From JAHIKV01 sp963733145 (GTDB taxonomy: Bacteria > Planctomycetota > Planctomycetia > Pirellulales > Thermoguttaceae), in contig CAVTCJ010000015.1 in the NCBI GenBank assembly GCA_963733145.1, positions 194,172 to 258,171 of the forward strand: DNA of 64,000 nt. Direction: 5' to 3'. Below the pieces are notes generated by a model. It saw only the letters and a list, made by a program, of their open reading frames with translations. It did no database searches and was not told where the DNA came from. The position numbers and the translations under genes were made by a program. Positions 35,475-45,103 of the stretch are shown here, piece by piece; positions within the stretch are counted from its first letter, which is position 1; each line of letters opens with the position of its first letter.

Positions 35475-35682
35475 TACAAGAAGTACGTCGTTCGTCTGTC
35501 CGACGAGGAACGGCGAGTCTGCCGAGAAGTGGTCAAGAGACTGAAGGGGTCGTCGCAGAAGGTGCGGCGGGCGCAAATCCTACTGCTGGCGGATGCCGAC
35601 GGCCCCAACTGGCCCGACGTGCGGATCGCCGAAGCCTATCATTGCCCGGTTCAGACCATCGAGAACCTGCGTAATCGCCTGG
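35475..35682 (+). pseudogene. IS630 family transposase, N-terminal HTH fragment
   Basis: KKYVVRLSDEERRVCREVVK RLKGSSQKVRRAQILLLADA DGPNWPDVRIAEAYHCPVQT IENLRNRLV is the helix-turn-helix region of IS630-type transposases. The frame is cut after RNRLV and joined to a PEP-CTERM tail. No catalytic part remains. Confidence 0.82.
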
Positions 35683-35755
35683 TCTCGCCCTGGTCGGCAT
35701 CGGTATCATCAGCTTGCTGGCTTACGCCTGGCCACGGCGGAGGCGTGGAGTTTAA
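35683..35755 (+). pseudogene. PEP-CTERM anchor remnant
   Basis: In the frame after the IS630 break, LALVGIGIISLLAYAWPRRR RGV then TAA (35753-35755) is a typical PEP-CTERM membrane helix with a basic tail. Only the anchor survives; the rest of the gene was lost on the left side. Confidence 0.65.
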
Positions 35756-36286
35756 CGTTTTGCAATCTCAACCGATTGCGCGGACGCCCCACTAATCGAC
35801 CCACTCTTCGGAGCGAGTTATTCACTCTGGAGTGCGGCTTTAACTTGCGCCGGTCGCCCCCACCGATTCGCCCCAGCGACCTCCCCCCGAATGTGTCCAA
35901 GCAGCCGCGAAAACCTTGTCTCCGATGGCCTTGCGATACCTCGAATGACGACACGCCAATGTCTGAGTCGACTATCCGGGTTATTCCAGCGGCTCGGCTG
36001 GTCCTCGCCGAGCGCCGAAATAAGCCACAATTATTGACACGGCGCGGCAACCCACTAGAGTTATGGAAGCGATCGGTTTCCGGCGGTCCGCGAGACAGAC
36101 GATTCGGATGCGGTTCGGGTTTCGTCGCCCAGCCCCGCCAAATGTGAAAAGCCCCTTGACCCCAGCCCATACGAACATGACCTGGCCTGCCGCATTCGTT
36201 TTGCCTTGCGAGCGGACAGCCCCATTTCTGGCCGCCTCGCGACGAGGCTTTCCCCCGGTCGTCCCGCCCCGCGCCGGGACTGCAAT
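35756..36286. other. Non-coding stretch with partial dispersed repeat and promoter
   Basis: Begins with a partial relative of the dispersed repeat (GCAATCTCAACCG at 35761 to CGGAGCGAGTT, similar to 29303-29360). TTGACA-N16-TAGAGT lies at 36032-36059. No reading frame is convincing. Confidence 0.5.
36032..36059 (+). promoter_or_regulatory. Promoter-like TTGACA-N16-TAGAGT
   Basis: ATTGACACGGCGCGGCAACC CACTAGAGTT. Third member of the series with the CCACTA-type -10 core. It may drive the transporter gene 230 bp downstream. Confidence 0.45.
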
Positions 36287-37602
36287 ATGAATGAGATTGG
36301 CTCCATCACCGGCGGCGAAGACCCTGGGCGCAGGCCCGCCAAACGTTCCTTTATTTCGGTTCGCTGACGCTTTTTCTCTACTTGGCGACGCCGAGCGGAT
36401 ACCTCATCGACATCCAGACTTCCTTCATGTTGAAAAACCAATTGGGGGCAACGGCGGAACAGACGTCCGCGTTCCGGTTGGTTACCGCCATTCCCATGTA
36501 CCTGGCATTCGTCTTCGGCCTGATGCGCGATGCATGGAACCCGTTCGGCTTGCGCGACCGTGGCTTCTTCCTGATCTTTGCCCCCGCGGCCACCGTCATA
36601 TTCCTGGTGATGGCGTTTTCACCGCTGTCTTACACCGGGCTTTACTTGGGGGTGCTCCTGGCGATGCTGTCGTTCCGATTCATCGCGGCGGCCTACCAGG
36701 GGCTGATGGCCCTGGTCGGCCAGGAAAAATTGATGTCCGGACGCTTGAGCGTGTTGTGGAACATCGTCAGTTCCGTTCCCTACGTTGCCGCCGCGTTCGC
36801 GTCGGGGTACATCTCGAGCCATCTGAACCCAAAGTCCACTTTCCTGCTGGCGGCCGGATTCACCGCCTGTATCGGCCTGTTGGCATTCTGGAAGCCGCGC
36901 TCCATTTTCAGCCATGCCTACGATAAACCACAAGCCAGGGGCACAAATCTGGCGGGGGACGTCAAGCGGCTGCTGAAACATCGGGCCATTTATCCGGCAA
37001 TTCTCATTAGCCTCTTGTGGAGTTTCGCGCCCGGTTCCTCCACGCCGCTGCAATTCTATCTGACCAATAAGCTGCACACGTCCGATGCCGTCTATTCCTA
37101 CTACAACGGGATCTTTGTGGCAGCGTTCATCCCGACGTTCCTGCTCTACGGGTTCCTCTGCAAGAAAGTGGCGCTGAAGAAACTGCTGTGGTGGGGAACG
37201 ATCGTGGCCGTGCCGCAACTGGTTCCACTGGCGTTCATTCACTCGGCCGAACTGGCGCTGGTGCTGGCGGTGCCGATCGGTTTGATGGGCGGCATCGCCA
37301 CGGCGGCCTACTACGATCTGGCCATGCGGTCCTGTCCGCCGGGCTTGCACGGAACCCTGATGATGTTGGTCGACGGCGTCTACGCGTTGTCCGCCCGCGG
37401 CGGCGACCTGCTGGGCTCAGCCATTTACAACAGCAGCCCAGCGCACGGATTCCTCTACTGCGTTATTGCAACGACAGCCGTCTATGCGCTGATCTTGCCT
37501 TTAATCCTGTTGGTGCCCAAAGAATTGATCGCCACGGCCGACGGCGAGCCGAACCCGACCGTCGAAGCCGAAATGCTGAAAGAGATCGACGCGACATCCT
37601 GA
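36287..37602 (+). pseudogene. MFS-type transporter, frameshift near N-terminus
   Basis: ATG 36287 gives MNEIGSITGGEDPGRRPAK. A shift near 36345 then leads to TFLYFGSLTLFLYLATPSGY and the long frame to 37602. About eleven membrane segments are visible (for example AATVIFLVMAFSPLSYTGLY, PTFLLYGFLCKKVALKKLLW, ALVLAVPIGLMGGIATAAYY). FGLMRDAWNPFGLRDRG between helices 2 and 3 is the MFS loop; the pattern is close to the folate/biopterin (BT1) branch. The substrate is unknown. If the shift is real, translation could only restart internally, at ATG 36382 inside the first helix. Confidence 0.75.
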
Positions 37603-38316
37603 CTTCGGTGGCGCCAGGGATTGTCGGCAGAGCATCGCCTGGAACAAAGCCGATCCGGGGAACATCGTCGGCTCCTCGGACAAAGACAGGACGACATTCT
37701 GCCGGTCCCATCGACCGCCCCTGTCCCGCCAAAGGTCCGGCAAAGATGAGACAGCTTATCAAACCACCATTCCCTGGAAATGAGACTACCGACCCAAGCT
37801 GCGTCGGCGACATCGACCGCCATGAATCCCAGCAAAGGTATGGCCGAGATGAGACGTTCCATCAAACGACCCCTTTGTGGCACTCCAACTTTCTTCGCCC
37901 GAATTCGAGGCAGGGCCGTATTCGCCAAGATACCACTCAATGATCGTGACCGCCCATCTTGGCGTGTATCGCCCGGCATCAACCCAGTAGCGTCGACCTC
38001 AGCCATCGTCCCGTTTCCCTCCACAACCCCGCCCCTGGCCCCACACGGCCGCGACGTGGGCGTCCTTTCCGCACCGTGGCTCCGGAATCCAACAGCAGGC
38101 GGGAACGTCCGCCACGTGGGGCGTATTGGGCACCATCTCGAAGTTAAACTGGGTCGATTAGCCAGGGTGGAATTAATGAAAGAACCGTTGACGGACGTCG
38201 TCGATTGTGGATCATGGGGCTTAATCGCAATTACTCGCGGCAAAAGAAGTTACATCTGCTAGAGAGGCCCCATTAGCGACGTATTCCACATTTCATACCA
38301 CCGATAGGTGCTTGTA
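37603..38316. other. Non-coding stretch, no convincing gene
   Basis: Long minus-strand frames here lack conserved motifs and are shadows. It includes a trace of the CATCAAACGACCCCTTT segment seen in the dispersed repeat. I see no RNA gene. Confidence 0.45.
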
Positions 38317-38445
38317 ATGAAAATCGTTAGCTACGTTCGCGTTTCCACAAAGGCGCAGGGCAATTCGGGGCTGGGGCTAGAGGCCCAGCGCACCACCGTC
38401 GCAGAGTTCGCCAAGGAGCGGCAAGCAAAAATACAGTCCGAATAC
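38317..38445 (+). pseudogene. Serine recombinase (resolvase), N-terminal fragment
   Basis: MKIVSYVRVSTKAQGNSGLG LEAQRTTVAEFAKERQAKI contains the catalytic-serine motif YVRVSTKAQ of the resolvase/invertase family. The frame loses similarity after about 43 codons. A relic of a mobile element at the left border of the conflict operon. Confidence 0.8.
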
Positions 38446-38603
38446 TGCGAATGGTTTACTAGTATTTGCATTGAGAAACCTGGTAGTTTCCGGAACCCGT
38501 CAGCCCGTCGGGCTGGAAATATGGTGTCCCTTTCCTGGGGTCGCGGAGCGAAACCGATTTTGCCGGCTAAGCCCCCCAAAAAACGTGGTTCACGTAGCGT
38601 TCG

Positions 38604-41141
38604 TTACAATCTGTATACCTCCAAACCCGCCTTAGCAAGAATTTCGGGAAAGGCACGAACAGCATCACGGTCGTACTTCTTCACACCACAGGGACCATCT
38701 GGAAGTTGCGCCCAGGGCTTCAGGCAGTCGTGGATCTTTAACTCGTCGTTGCGGTGCTTGCCGGGACGCCAGCCATCGCGCAGCCGTTCGACATTCCAAC
38801 GGCCATGCTCCTTCTCGGCCATGCATTCGACCTCCTCATCCGTGAAGTTGGTGAAGATGAGGGGCTCCTTCGCCGGGCGAACGCCGAAGCTACAGGTCTC
38901 AAGGATTCGGATGACATGCTTGGCTTGTTCAAGATTTGCCCTCTGGAAAGTTTCGGTTAGTTTCGACCAAGGACGCAAGTTGGGCGGCAAACGTCCGGCG
39001 CTCCCGGCTAAGTAACGTAAATGGAACTCCCGTGCCATTTGGCTCACTTTATCGGGATCTACGTCGTCGCGACCGGTCCCCAGCAATGCTTGAAATGTGG
39101 CCGGGTCGATCGGCACTGGCAACAAGGTCGGAATCCCAGACCATAGCTGATCATCCAAGATCCCATCGGCCGTTCCACCCGAACCGCAAGCAATGACGAC
39201 GCAGGCGCCGAGCGCCAGAGCAACCCGGTAATCGACGGCGCTCAGCGGTCCACCTCCAAACCCGATGCAAAGGACTTCGTGTGCTGCAATACCATCGGCA
39301 AACAGGTCGCGCCAACTCTCCAAGACTTGGTCGGGGGTAAAACCGGACTCACCGAACACTCTGATCTCGTCGTAACGTTCGTCTTCCAGGGCGTTATGCG
39401 GCAGCCTCCTAGGGATATAGCTGACGAGCTTGAATTCCTTGGAGTTGCAGGCGGCAAGCGCCTGGGCAACATCTCCCGCGCATCCCGGAACACCTACTTT
39501 TGTGCCACCCGAGACTACGATGCCCTTGAAGCAACGGAGCGTTTGTTCGACCAGGGGCCGGATCTTTTCCAACATTGCCGCGTCCATGGATGCGGCACCG
39601 CCGGACAAGACAATTGCTTTTGGCATGGCGCCTCCCTCATCGCCGTGAAAAGTCTGCACGCCTTCCGCAATGTTCAACAGTTCCAAGACCCAGCGTTGAC
39701 GGTCGGGTGGCTGTTCGCCGATATGCAGCTTCTCGATCCACTCTATCTCGCCGGCCAAAGCATCGGCCGGTGTGCAATGGGTTCCGGCAAGGCAGTGACG
39801 AATGCCGCGTGCATAATATCCCAGCGCATCCATCGGCTGATCGAGCAGCAGGCAGAGGCGGCCGGCGGCAAAGTAGGCTCTTGGCAACTCGATGTCGGAT
39901 TCCGCGTGAGAACGGCAGACCTTAACGGCCTCGCGGAGTGCCGTCCGCAGGGCACACGACAAGTCGTGATCGTGGGACGAGTAGATCTCGAACCCTAACA
40001 TATCGGCCAAGTAATAGGGATTGGCCGGTTCATGCTCGTGTGCCTGCTGATAGTACGCGCGGACCTGATGTCCCTCCCGCCGAATCGGCTCCAACGCCCA
40101 CGCCAATCGCGATAATGTCCGCGCACGGAGACCCTCTCGCCTGCGTAGATCCGGCACACACGACCAATCCGCCTGGCCGCGCAACGCCACCACCTGTTTC
40201 AGCAATTCGAGCCCGTCTTGGTACCCCTTGGAATCGGGGTTCTGGCGGTAAAGCTTGCACATCGCGAAACCGAGATCCTCGATTAGCTCACCACGTTTGG
40301 CGTCGGCAATGTCGCGATGCGGCTCCAACACCTCGACGACCCCCGCGAAATCGCCATTGGCGGCCAATAATCGTCCCAGCTTCACCGCGAGCGCCGGTTT
40401 CTTGCTGACATCCGGCTCGTTGTCAAGAATCAGCCTCTGAACCGCAGTCTCGGCGACTACCGTTTCCTTCGCGACAAAGGTGGTGTAATTCGCCAACATC
40501 CCGTCCAGTTCGTGAGCGAGAACGTTGTAGTTCCGGTCCCCCTCCTCCATCAATGCGGCCAAGAGGTTACCAGTCCGCCTGATTTCGGACGAGAGCTGGA
40601 GAGGGTTCTTGTAGAGGCGCTCGTGGATAGTATCGGCCCAGGCGTGTTGAAGCCACGTCCGCACCTGAATTTCCGCTCTGCGGTCCCCGATGCCGTCGCG
40701 TTCCTCGGGCGTGATGCCGAGCGACTCGCACTGGGCGGTGGGCGACTGCACGATGTAATGCATGTCGCGATAGCCGAACTTGTCTTCGCCCAGCAACATG
40801 CCCTTCTCTTCGCTTTCTACGACGCGGAAAACGTTTTCGATGAATTGTTTCACCGCCTCGACTTGTTCGACCGTCTGCACGATAACCCGCGCGCCGCATA
40901 GGTCGGTCATTTGATTGACGGCATCCGGATATTTCGCAAACTTACGGGCCGCTTTTTCGGCAAAGCTGGACACGGTCTTCGCACGCGATTGAACTAAAGC
41001 GTCGGGAAAGGCGGTCCGGCAGGCACGTTCCAAAACACGCCTGAGCACGTCCGCATAAGTTACGTAGTGCGGTCGTTCTTTGCAGTATTGTTCGATCTGA
41101 TCGCGATGTCGCTTCGGCGTGATCCGTTTTGTGTCGGCCAC
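38604..41141 (-). CDS. RelA/SpoT - helical repeat - SLOG - RyR domain fusion protein
   Basis: 845 residues from GTG 41141, chosen because AGAAGGA precedes it and the longer frame translates a dispersed repeat. Residues about 50-200 are a RelA/SpoT synthetase domain: FAEKAARKFAKYPDAVNQMT DLCGARVIV, FGYRDMHYIV and AEIQVRTWLQHAWADTIHER. About 245-490 is helical, TPR-like (RAYYQQAHEHEPANPYYLAD). About 506-680 is a Rossmannoid SLOG/LSDAT-like domain (KAIVLSGGAASMDAAMLEKI, GIVVSGGTKVGVPGCAGDVA, VLCIGFGGGPLSAVDYRVAL, CGSGGTADGILDDQ). About 765-840 is a RyR domain (MAEKEHGRWNVERLRDGWRP, HDCLKPWAQLPDG). No HD hydrolase domain is present, so it should only make, or use, a (p)ppGpp-like product. SLOG binds nucleotides and RyR is a suspected ligand sensor. 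Last gene of the operon; intact. Confidence 0.8.
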   Translation of the reverse strand: MADTKRITPKRHRDQIEQYCKERPHYVTYADVLRRVLERACRTAFPDALVQSRAKTVSSFAEKAARKFAKYPDAVNQMTDLCGARVIVQTVEQVEAVKQFIENVFRVVESEEKGMLLGEDKFGYRDMHYIVQSPTAQCESLGITPEERDGIGDRRAEIQVRTWLQHAWADTIHERLYKNPLQLSSEIRRTGNLLAALMEEGDRNYNVLAHELDGMLANYTTFVAKETVVAETAVQRLILDNEPDVSKKPALAVKLGRLLAANGDFAGVVEVLEPHRDIADAKRGELIEDLGFAMCKLYRQNPDSKGYQDGLELLKQVVALRGQADWSCVPDLRRREGLRARTLSRLAWALEPIRREGHQVRAYYQQAHEHEPANPYYLADMLGFEIYSSHDHDLSCALRTALREAVKVCRSHAESDIELPRAYFAAGRLCLLLDQPMDALGYYARGIRHCLAGTHCTPADALAGEIEWIEKLHIGEQPPDRQRWVLELLNIAEGVQTFHGDEGGAMPKAIVLSGGAASMDAAMLEKIRPLVEQTLRCFKGIVVSGGTKVGVPGCAGDVAQALAACNSKEFKLVSYIPRRLPHNALEDERYDEIRVFGESGFTPDQVLESWRDLFADGIAAHEVLCIGFGGGPLSAVDYRVALALGACVVIACGSGGTADGILDDQLWSGIPTLLPVPIDPATFQALLGTGRDDVDPDKVSQMAREFHLRYLAGSAGRLPPNLRPWSKLTETFQRANLEQAKHVIRILETCSFGVRPAKEPLIFTNFTDEEVECMAEKEHGRWNVERLRDGWRPGKHRNDELKIHDCLKPWAQLPDGPCGVKKYDRDAVRAFPEILAKAGLEVYRL

Positions 41142-41192
41142 GGTATATTCCTTCTGTTGGACCTTGTCTACAATAGTACGAGCCCACTCAAA

Positions 41193-41233
41193 ACTCCTTT
41201 GCCTTTCCCTGCGGGAGAAGGTGGGGCGAGGGC
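41193..41233. repeat. CTTTCCCTGCGGGAGAAGGTGGGGCGAGGGC repeat
   Basis: A unit of the same class as the repeats in the GTPase gene at 7909-8095, in the 184-bp gap before the RelA/SpoT fusion. It encodes a spurious RPTFSRRER extension if an upstream start is assumed. Confidence 0.75.
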
Positions 41234-41325
41234 TGTTTGCCCCCTCTTGCTCCGAGCAGTTGACAGCCGTGACGCCGAAAAACCAGCGCTTCACTGTGCG
41301 ACGCACCGTATGTCAACCCGATGAC

Positions 41326-42225
41326 TCACTGAACTTGAACGGCATTGCGCGGAGCGGTGGTCAAACGGATCTTGTCTCCTCCGGGAAATGGAACAAGGCG
41401 GTATTCAAAACCGTTACGGACCATAATGTTCTTAACCACGGCAAAATATCGGAATGAATCTGGCCAAACAAAAATTGCCAGATAGTCATGATCCTTATCA
41501 AACTCAGTCACCCTGGCTGCGACGGCGCCTGCTGGGTCCCCTTGGAGATTTACCGTCGTCCCCACTCCCTGTTTGGGTTGGATGTAAAGCCCTTCGGCAT
41601 CACTCTTCTCTTCGCACTCGGCGACGTTGGGTACAAGACGGCCAGCAGGTCCGCGCTTGGCGTAGCTTGATAATCGACCTCCGCGAAGAAAAATGGGCAC
41701 CTCTCGCTTGGTCGTGGTCCGCATTTTCGGCATCTGCACTGTCCGCGAGCGGATCCGCAATTCAGTCTCAAGCTCGAGCTCAATCCCGGCCAGATTTTGC
41801 CTGGCGCGGGCTATTTTGTCCTCTAGATCTTTCAGATCCTGGACAATCTGATTGACTTTGCGTTGTGACTCCGCCGTTTCGTTCAACACGTTGCCTTTTT
41901 CTCTGGCCAACCCGGCACGATTCTCTTGGACAGCCTTAAGCCGCTTGACTTCATTTACCAATTCGGGACTCCATCCGACTGTTTTTGCTGTCTTTTCCTG
42001 TTCTGCCAAAGCCTTGCGTAACCGGGCGATCTCCTCGCGACTCCGCGCCGTCAGACTCGCCAGTCGGGCCTGGGCGGCCTTGTCGGGGGGCTCGTGAGCA
42101 ATTCGCTTACCGGTCGCATTCAACAACAATACGACCAACATCGAAATGAACAGAATTCCTCCGAAGGTATTGCAGATCGTGTCCAGCAACAACTCCAAGC
42201 TGCTTCCGACTTTGCTCTTACTCAT
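41326..42225 (-). CDS. ExbD/MotB-like membrane coiled-coil protein
   Basis: 299 residues. One N-terminal membrane helix, LLLDTICNTFGGILFISMLV VLLLN, carries an Asp at its start, as in ExbD/TolR/MotB proton-path subunits. A long coiled coil follows (SREEIARLRKALAEQEKTAK, NQIVQDLKDLEDKIARARQN), then a compact C-terminal domain (DHDYLAIFVWPDSFRYFAVV KNIMVRNGFEYRLVPF). Starts by ATGA overlap with the next ExbD-like gene. It probably pairs with the ExbB-like channel at 46317-47255. It lacks an OmpA peptidoglycan-binding domain. Confidence 0.65.
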   Translation of the reverse strand: MSKSKVGSSLELLLDTICNTFGGILFISMLVVLLLNATGKRIAHEPPDKAAQARLASLTARSREEIARLRKALAEQEKTAKTVGWSPELVNEVKRLKAVQENRAGLAREKGNVLNETAESQRKVNQIVQDLKDLEDKIARARQNLAGIELELETELRIRSRTVQMPKMRTTTKREVPIFLRGGRLSSYAKRGPAGRLVPNVAECEEKSDAEGLYIQPKQGVGTTVNLQGDPAGAVAARVTEFDKDHDYLAIFVWPDSFRYFAVVKNIMVRNGFEYRLVPFPGGDKIRLTTAPRNAVQVQ

Positions 42226-43049
42226 TCCGCGACCGCTCCTGTATCAGGGTTGAGCGCCGTGTGGTCCTCATCCAAGAGGTCGAAACCAATGTCAAAACCG
42301 AGTCCCTGCAACGAATGCAGAACCTCCGGGAAAACTCTGACTCCGGAAGGTTTGATCATCAGCACGAAATACTCCGCATCGCGCTGCCGCTGCCTAGCCC
42401 AGCCGATGAACTCCGACGGACTGCCGAAGCGTTCCGGTCGCGATCGCCTGCCAATCGGAGCAGCCAGTATCTGACTAGCGGAAAGTTCAGCTAACCAGGG
42501 AGACTTGGACTCGCCGGGGACGGCATTGAAGATCACCTGGTTGGAGCGCTTTAATTTCTGCAACGCCTCTTGTTTCTTTTGCGCTTCAGCCACAAGTGCC
42601 CGCAGAGTCTTAGGGTCGCCTGCCCGCTGTTGCTTTTCCTTTTCCGCCTCCTGCCGCCGTTCACGCGCTGCTTGTCGCTCGCGTTCCGACTTGGCTAACT
42701 CACCATTGAGCGCCAGGTTGAGTTCATGCAGGTTCTGTAGTTGTTGGTGGACTCGATTGGCGTCGAAGCCTGCCAGTTCGGCGGTTTTTGCTTGCGATTG
42801 AGCCAACTCCTCTTTGATCTCAGCGATCTGGGAAGACATCGCGTCCAACTCGTCGCTTAGTTCAGCCGTCTTGCGGGGCGGCGATACCTTTATTCGTTGG
42901 ATCAGTTCAAGAGCCAAGATCAGTGTGACGAGGATCATAATACCGGTGACGGCGGTAATTATGTCCTGGAAGGAAAACAGCGAAATTGGCGTGGAACTGC
43001 GGCCGCGGCGGGACATGGGCGATTGGTTGCCTTGTGGAGAAAGGGACAA
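42222..43049 (-). CDS. ExbD/MotB-like membrane coiled-coil protein
   Basis: 275 residues. The membrane helix SLFSFQDIITAVTGIMILVT LILALELIQ has an Asp in the ExbD position. A coiled coil follows (ELDAMSSQIAEIKEELAQSQ, LAKSERERQAARERRQEAEK), then a C-terminal domain (DAEYFVLMIKPSGVRVFPEV LHSLQGLGFDIGFDLLDED) similar in plan to the preceding protein's. Two ExbD-like partners in one operon suggest a hetero-oligomeric stator. It overlaps the downstream gene by 4 bp. Confidence 0.65.
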   Translation of the reverse strand: MSLSPQGNQSPMSRRGRSSTPISLFSFQDIITAVTGIMILVTLILALELIQRIKVSPPRKTAELSDELDAMSSQIAEIKEELAQSQAKTAELAGFDANRVHQQLQNLHELNLALNGELAKSERERQAARERRQEAEKEKQQRAGDPKTLRALVAEAQKKQEALQKLKRSNQVIFNAVPGESKSPWLAELSASQILAAPIGRRSRPERFGSPSEFIGWARQRQRDAEYFVLMIKPSGVRVFPEVLHSLQGLGFDIGFDLLDEDHTALNPDTGAVAE

Positions 43050-43074
43050 ATCAAGACTCAGTACAAGCTCACTA

Positions 43075-45054
43075 TTATCTTCCTTCTTTCGCAGTCTCGC
43101 CGCTGTTCCCTGATTTAAGTTGGTAGAGCGGCAGATATTGGTAATAGACTTCGAGCGTCAAAGCGGAAAGGCTCGTAATCATGATCCGACCGCCGACAAT
43201 TCCGTACACGTCGGGCGTCGGCGTCAATGGATCCCAACTGCCACGGGCGAAGCCCTTCTTGCATTGGGTTTCGATCAGCAGTTGCCGCATCTTGCTGTTC
43301 CAAGCGTCCCAATCCCGTCCCGGTTGGTTGTGCATCACGAGGGTGGCATAGTACCAGTAGTAAACGTTGCGACTTCCGGCTTTGGGAAGGTGTTGCATTA
43401 GGAAGGCGGTCCCGTTGCGCATTGGCGCAGTGTCTCGCTCGATGCCGATGTACTGGTGACAAAGCAATCCGACGGCGGTTGTTGCTTCCCCTGCCGCTCT
43501 CACTCCCGGCACGTAGCCGAATTGGCCGCTGTTCTGATCCCCGGTGGCAACTGAGGCCAAGAACTTCTTTGCTCGTTTGAACACGATGGCAGGGACAGCA
43601 CAACGGGCCATTTGGCCGCTCTTCAGGGCCATAACCTGCCAACCGACCACCGAGGTATCTCCCGCCTGTCCCGGTGCATACCGCCAGCCGCCCCCACGGC
43701 TGTCTTGGGCCGCGGCAATGAACGTCAATGCCGCCTGGGCGTGGCGAAATACTGCTTTGTCGTTGCTCATCCCGTAGCATTCGTTCAGCGCCAGCGCCGC
43801 CAAACCGTGGTCGTACATGTCGCCGCCCATGCGAAGATCACCGTCGTCCTTCTGGTGTCCAATAAGGAAGCGGATGCCATCGGCAACGGTCTTCAGGTAT
43901 TTTCCTTTCGACTTGTGAGTTTGCCCGTTAGCCAAAAAGGGTAGGATTGCCAAGGCCGTGGCTGCGGCTTGGCGATCGCGTATGGTACGGCCTTGCCGGC
44001 TGCTCCGCCTGACTGCGCCGGAGCAACTGTTGTCGGCGCACCTGCCGCTGTAGTTATGCAGGCCCCAACTGCCGTCGGACGACTGGTGCCGTGCGAGCCA
44101 GTCTAAGGCAGCGGCTACGGCACGTTCCGACTCTATGGTGCCGCCGCCGCTGGCCAACAGGGCTGCGCGATGTCCGCTTCCGCGTCCGCCAAACGATCCT
44201 CCTCTGCCGCCGCCGGTAGCACCTCGACCACCGCTATTGGCTTTTTCGCTGCTCTCCACGGGGTTTGACTTGATCTGCGAAATGGTCAGGGCGGTTGGAT
44301 CTGGTTCATTTGTCTTTGGGGGAGGCGACTCTGCGGTTCGGCTCGTCGGTAAAGACTTCTTGTTCGCGGGAGTCTTTGTCGCATTAACGTCGGTTGAGCC
44401 CGGCGGGGAAGACTTCGGGGGGGGGCCATCCGCAGGAGGAGTGTTTCCGCTGGCCGCTCCGCTTTCTGGATTTTCTTCATTTGCGCCACTACCATTGTGG
44501 GACCTTCCAGCCGCGTCGCTGCTGGCAGCGCGACTGGCCGAGGCTTCTCCGCCCGAGTTGCCATCGCCCGAAATATCGCCGCCTGATCCGCCACTCCGGC
44601 CGAAAACCAATCCGTAGGGTGATAGCGTCAGCCAAAGCAGGATGGCAAAGATCAGCAATAGCATGACGACACCAATACTGACCCCGACCAGGATCGATCT
44701 ATCGAGTCGTGCGGTTTTTGAAAATCGAGGCGGCGGCATGATCGCTGCCGGATGCGAGGTAGCGGCGATCACGGACGGCTGTGGCTGGTCCTTCGGTTCT
44801 TCCGGCCGCGCTGTGGGTATTGGTTTCAGGAGCCGGGCCGACATAATAACGCTTTGTTGAATCTCAACCTGAGGAGAGATCGGCGGCACAAAAAGGCCAT
44901 CGATTGATTCGGCTGGCCTCCAAGGGGCCTCCGCCGTCGCTTTGACCACATCCCTTGGCGAAAGCCTGCCACGATTGGCAAGATACCTTAACTCCTCCAA
45001 TGTGAAGGGACCACAGCATCGCTGCTCGAATTTGCAATACCAAGTGTCGGACAT
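43075..45054 (-). CDS. GYF_2 - TM - terpene-cyclase-like alpha/alpha barrel protein
   Basis: 659 residues. The N-terminal GYF_2 domain is WYCKFEQRCCGPFTLEELRY LANRGRLSPRDVVKA. A membrane helix (SILVGVSIGVVMLLLIFAIL LWL) lies near 118-141, followed by a Ser/Gly/Pro-rich linker. The C-terminal ~330 residues resemble the prenyltransferase/squalene-oxidase repeat fold: AVAAALDWLARHQSSDGSWG, DGIRFLIGHQKDDGDLRMGG, AALTFIAAAQDSRGGGWRYA, NVYYWYYATLVMHNQPG. Such barrels in planctomycetes are often non-catalytic and extracytoplasmic; no DxDD or DDxD motif is evident. It probably serves as an outside-facing binding domain. Confidence 0.78.
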   Translation of the reverse strand: MSDTWYCKFEQRCCGPFTLEELRYLANRGRLSPRDVVKATAEAPWRPAESIDGLFVPPISPQVEIQQSVIMSARLLKPIPTARPEEPKDQPQPSVIAATSHPAAIMPPPRFSKTARLDRSILVGVSIGVVMLLLIFAILLWLTLSPYGLVFGRSGGSGGDISGDGNSGGEASASRAASSDAAGRSHNGSGANEENPESGAASGNTPPADGPPPKSSPPGSTDVNATKTPANKKSLPTSRTAESPPPKTNEPDPTALTISQIKSNPVESSEKANSGGRGATGGGRGGSFGGRGSGHRAALLASGGGTIESERAVAAALDWLARHQSSDGSWGLHNYSGRCADNSCSGAVRRSSRQGRTIRDRQAAATALAILPFLANGQTHKSKGKYLKTVADGIRFLIGHQKDDGDLRMGGDMYDHGLAALALNECYGMSNDKAVFRHAQAALTFIAAAQDSRGGGWRYAPGQAGDTSVVGWQVMALKSGQMARCAVPAIVFKRAKKFLASVATGDQNSGQFGYVPGVRAAGEATTAVGLLCHQYIGIERDTAPMRNGTAFLMQHLPKAGSRNVYYWYYATLVMHNQPGRDWDAWNSKMRQLLIETQCKKGFARGSWDPLTPTPDVYGIVGGRIMITSLSALTLEVYYQYLPLYQLKSGNSGETAKEGR

Positions 45055-45103
45055 CGGAACCGCCTGTCAACCTCTTCGTCGTTCAAACGTTAGTGCTGCC
45101 GGA

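Noticed and set aside
26534..36059. Integron-like cassette array
   Set aside because: The repeats between genes lack attC-type paired core sites and no integron integrase is present; kept only as a promoter-bearing repeat.
38604..39000. Separate small gene for the RyR-like domain
   Set aside because: The domain is continuous in frame with the SLOG and RelA/SpoT domains; no internal start with a ribosome site.
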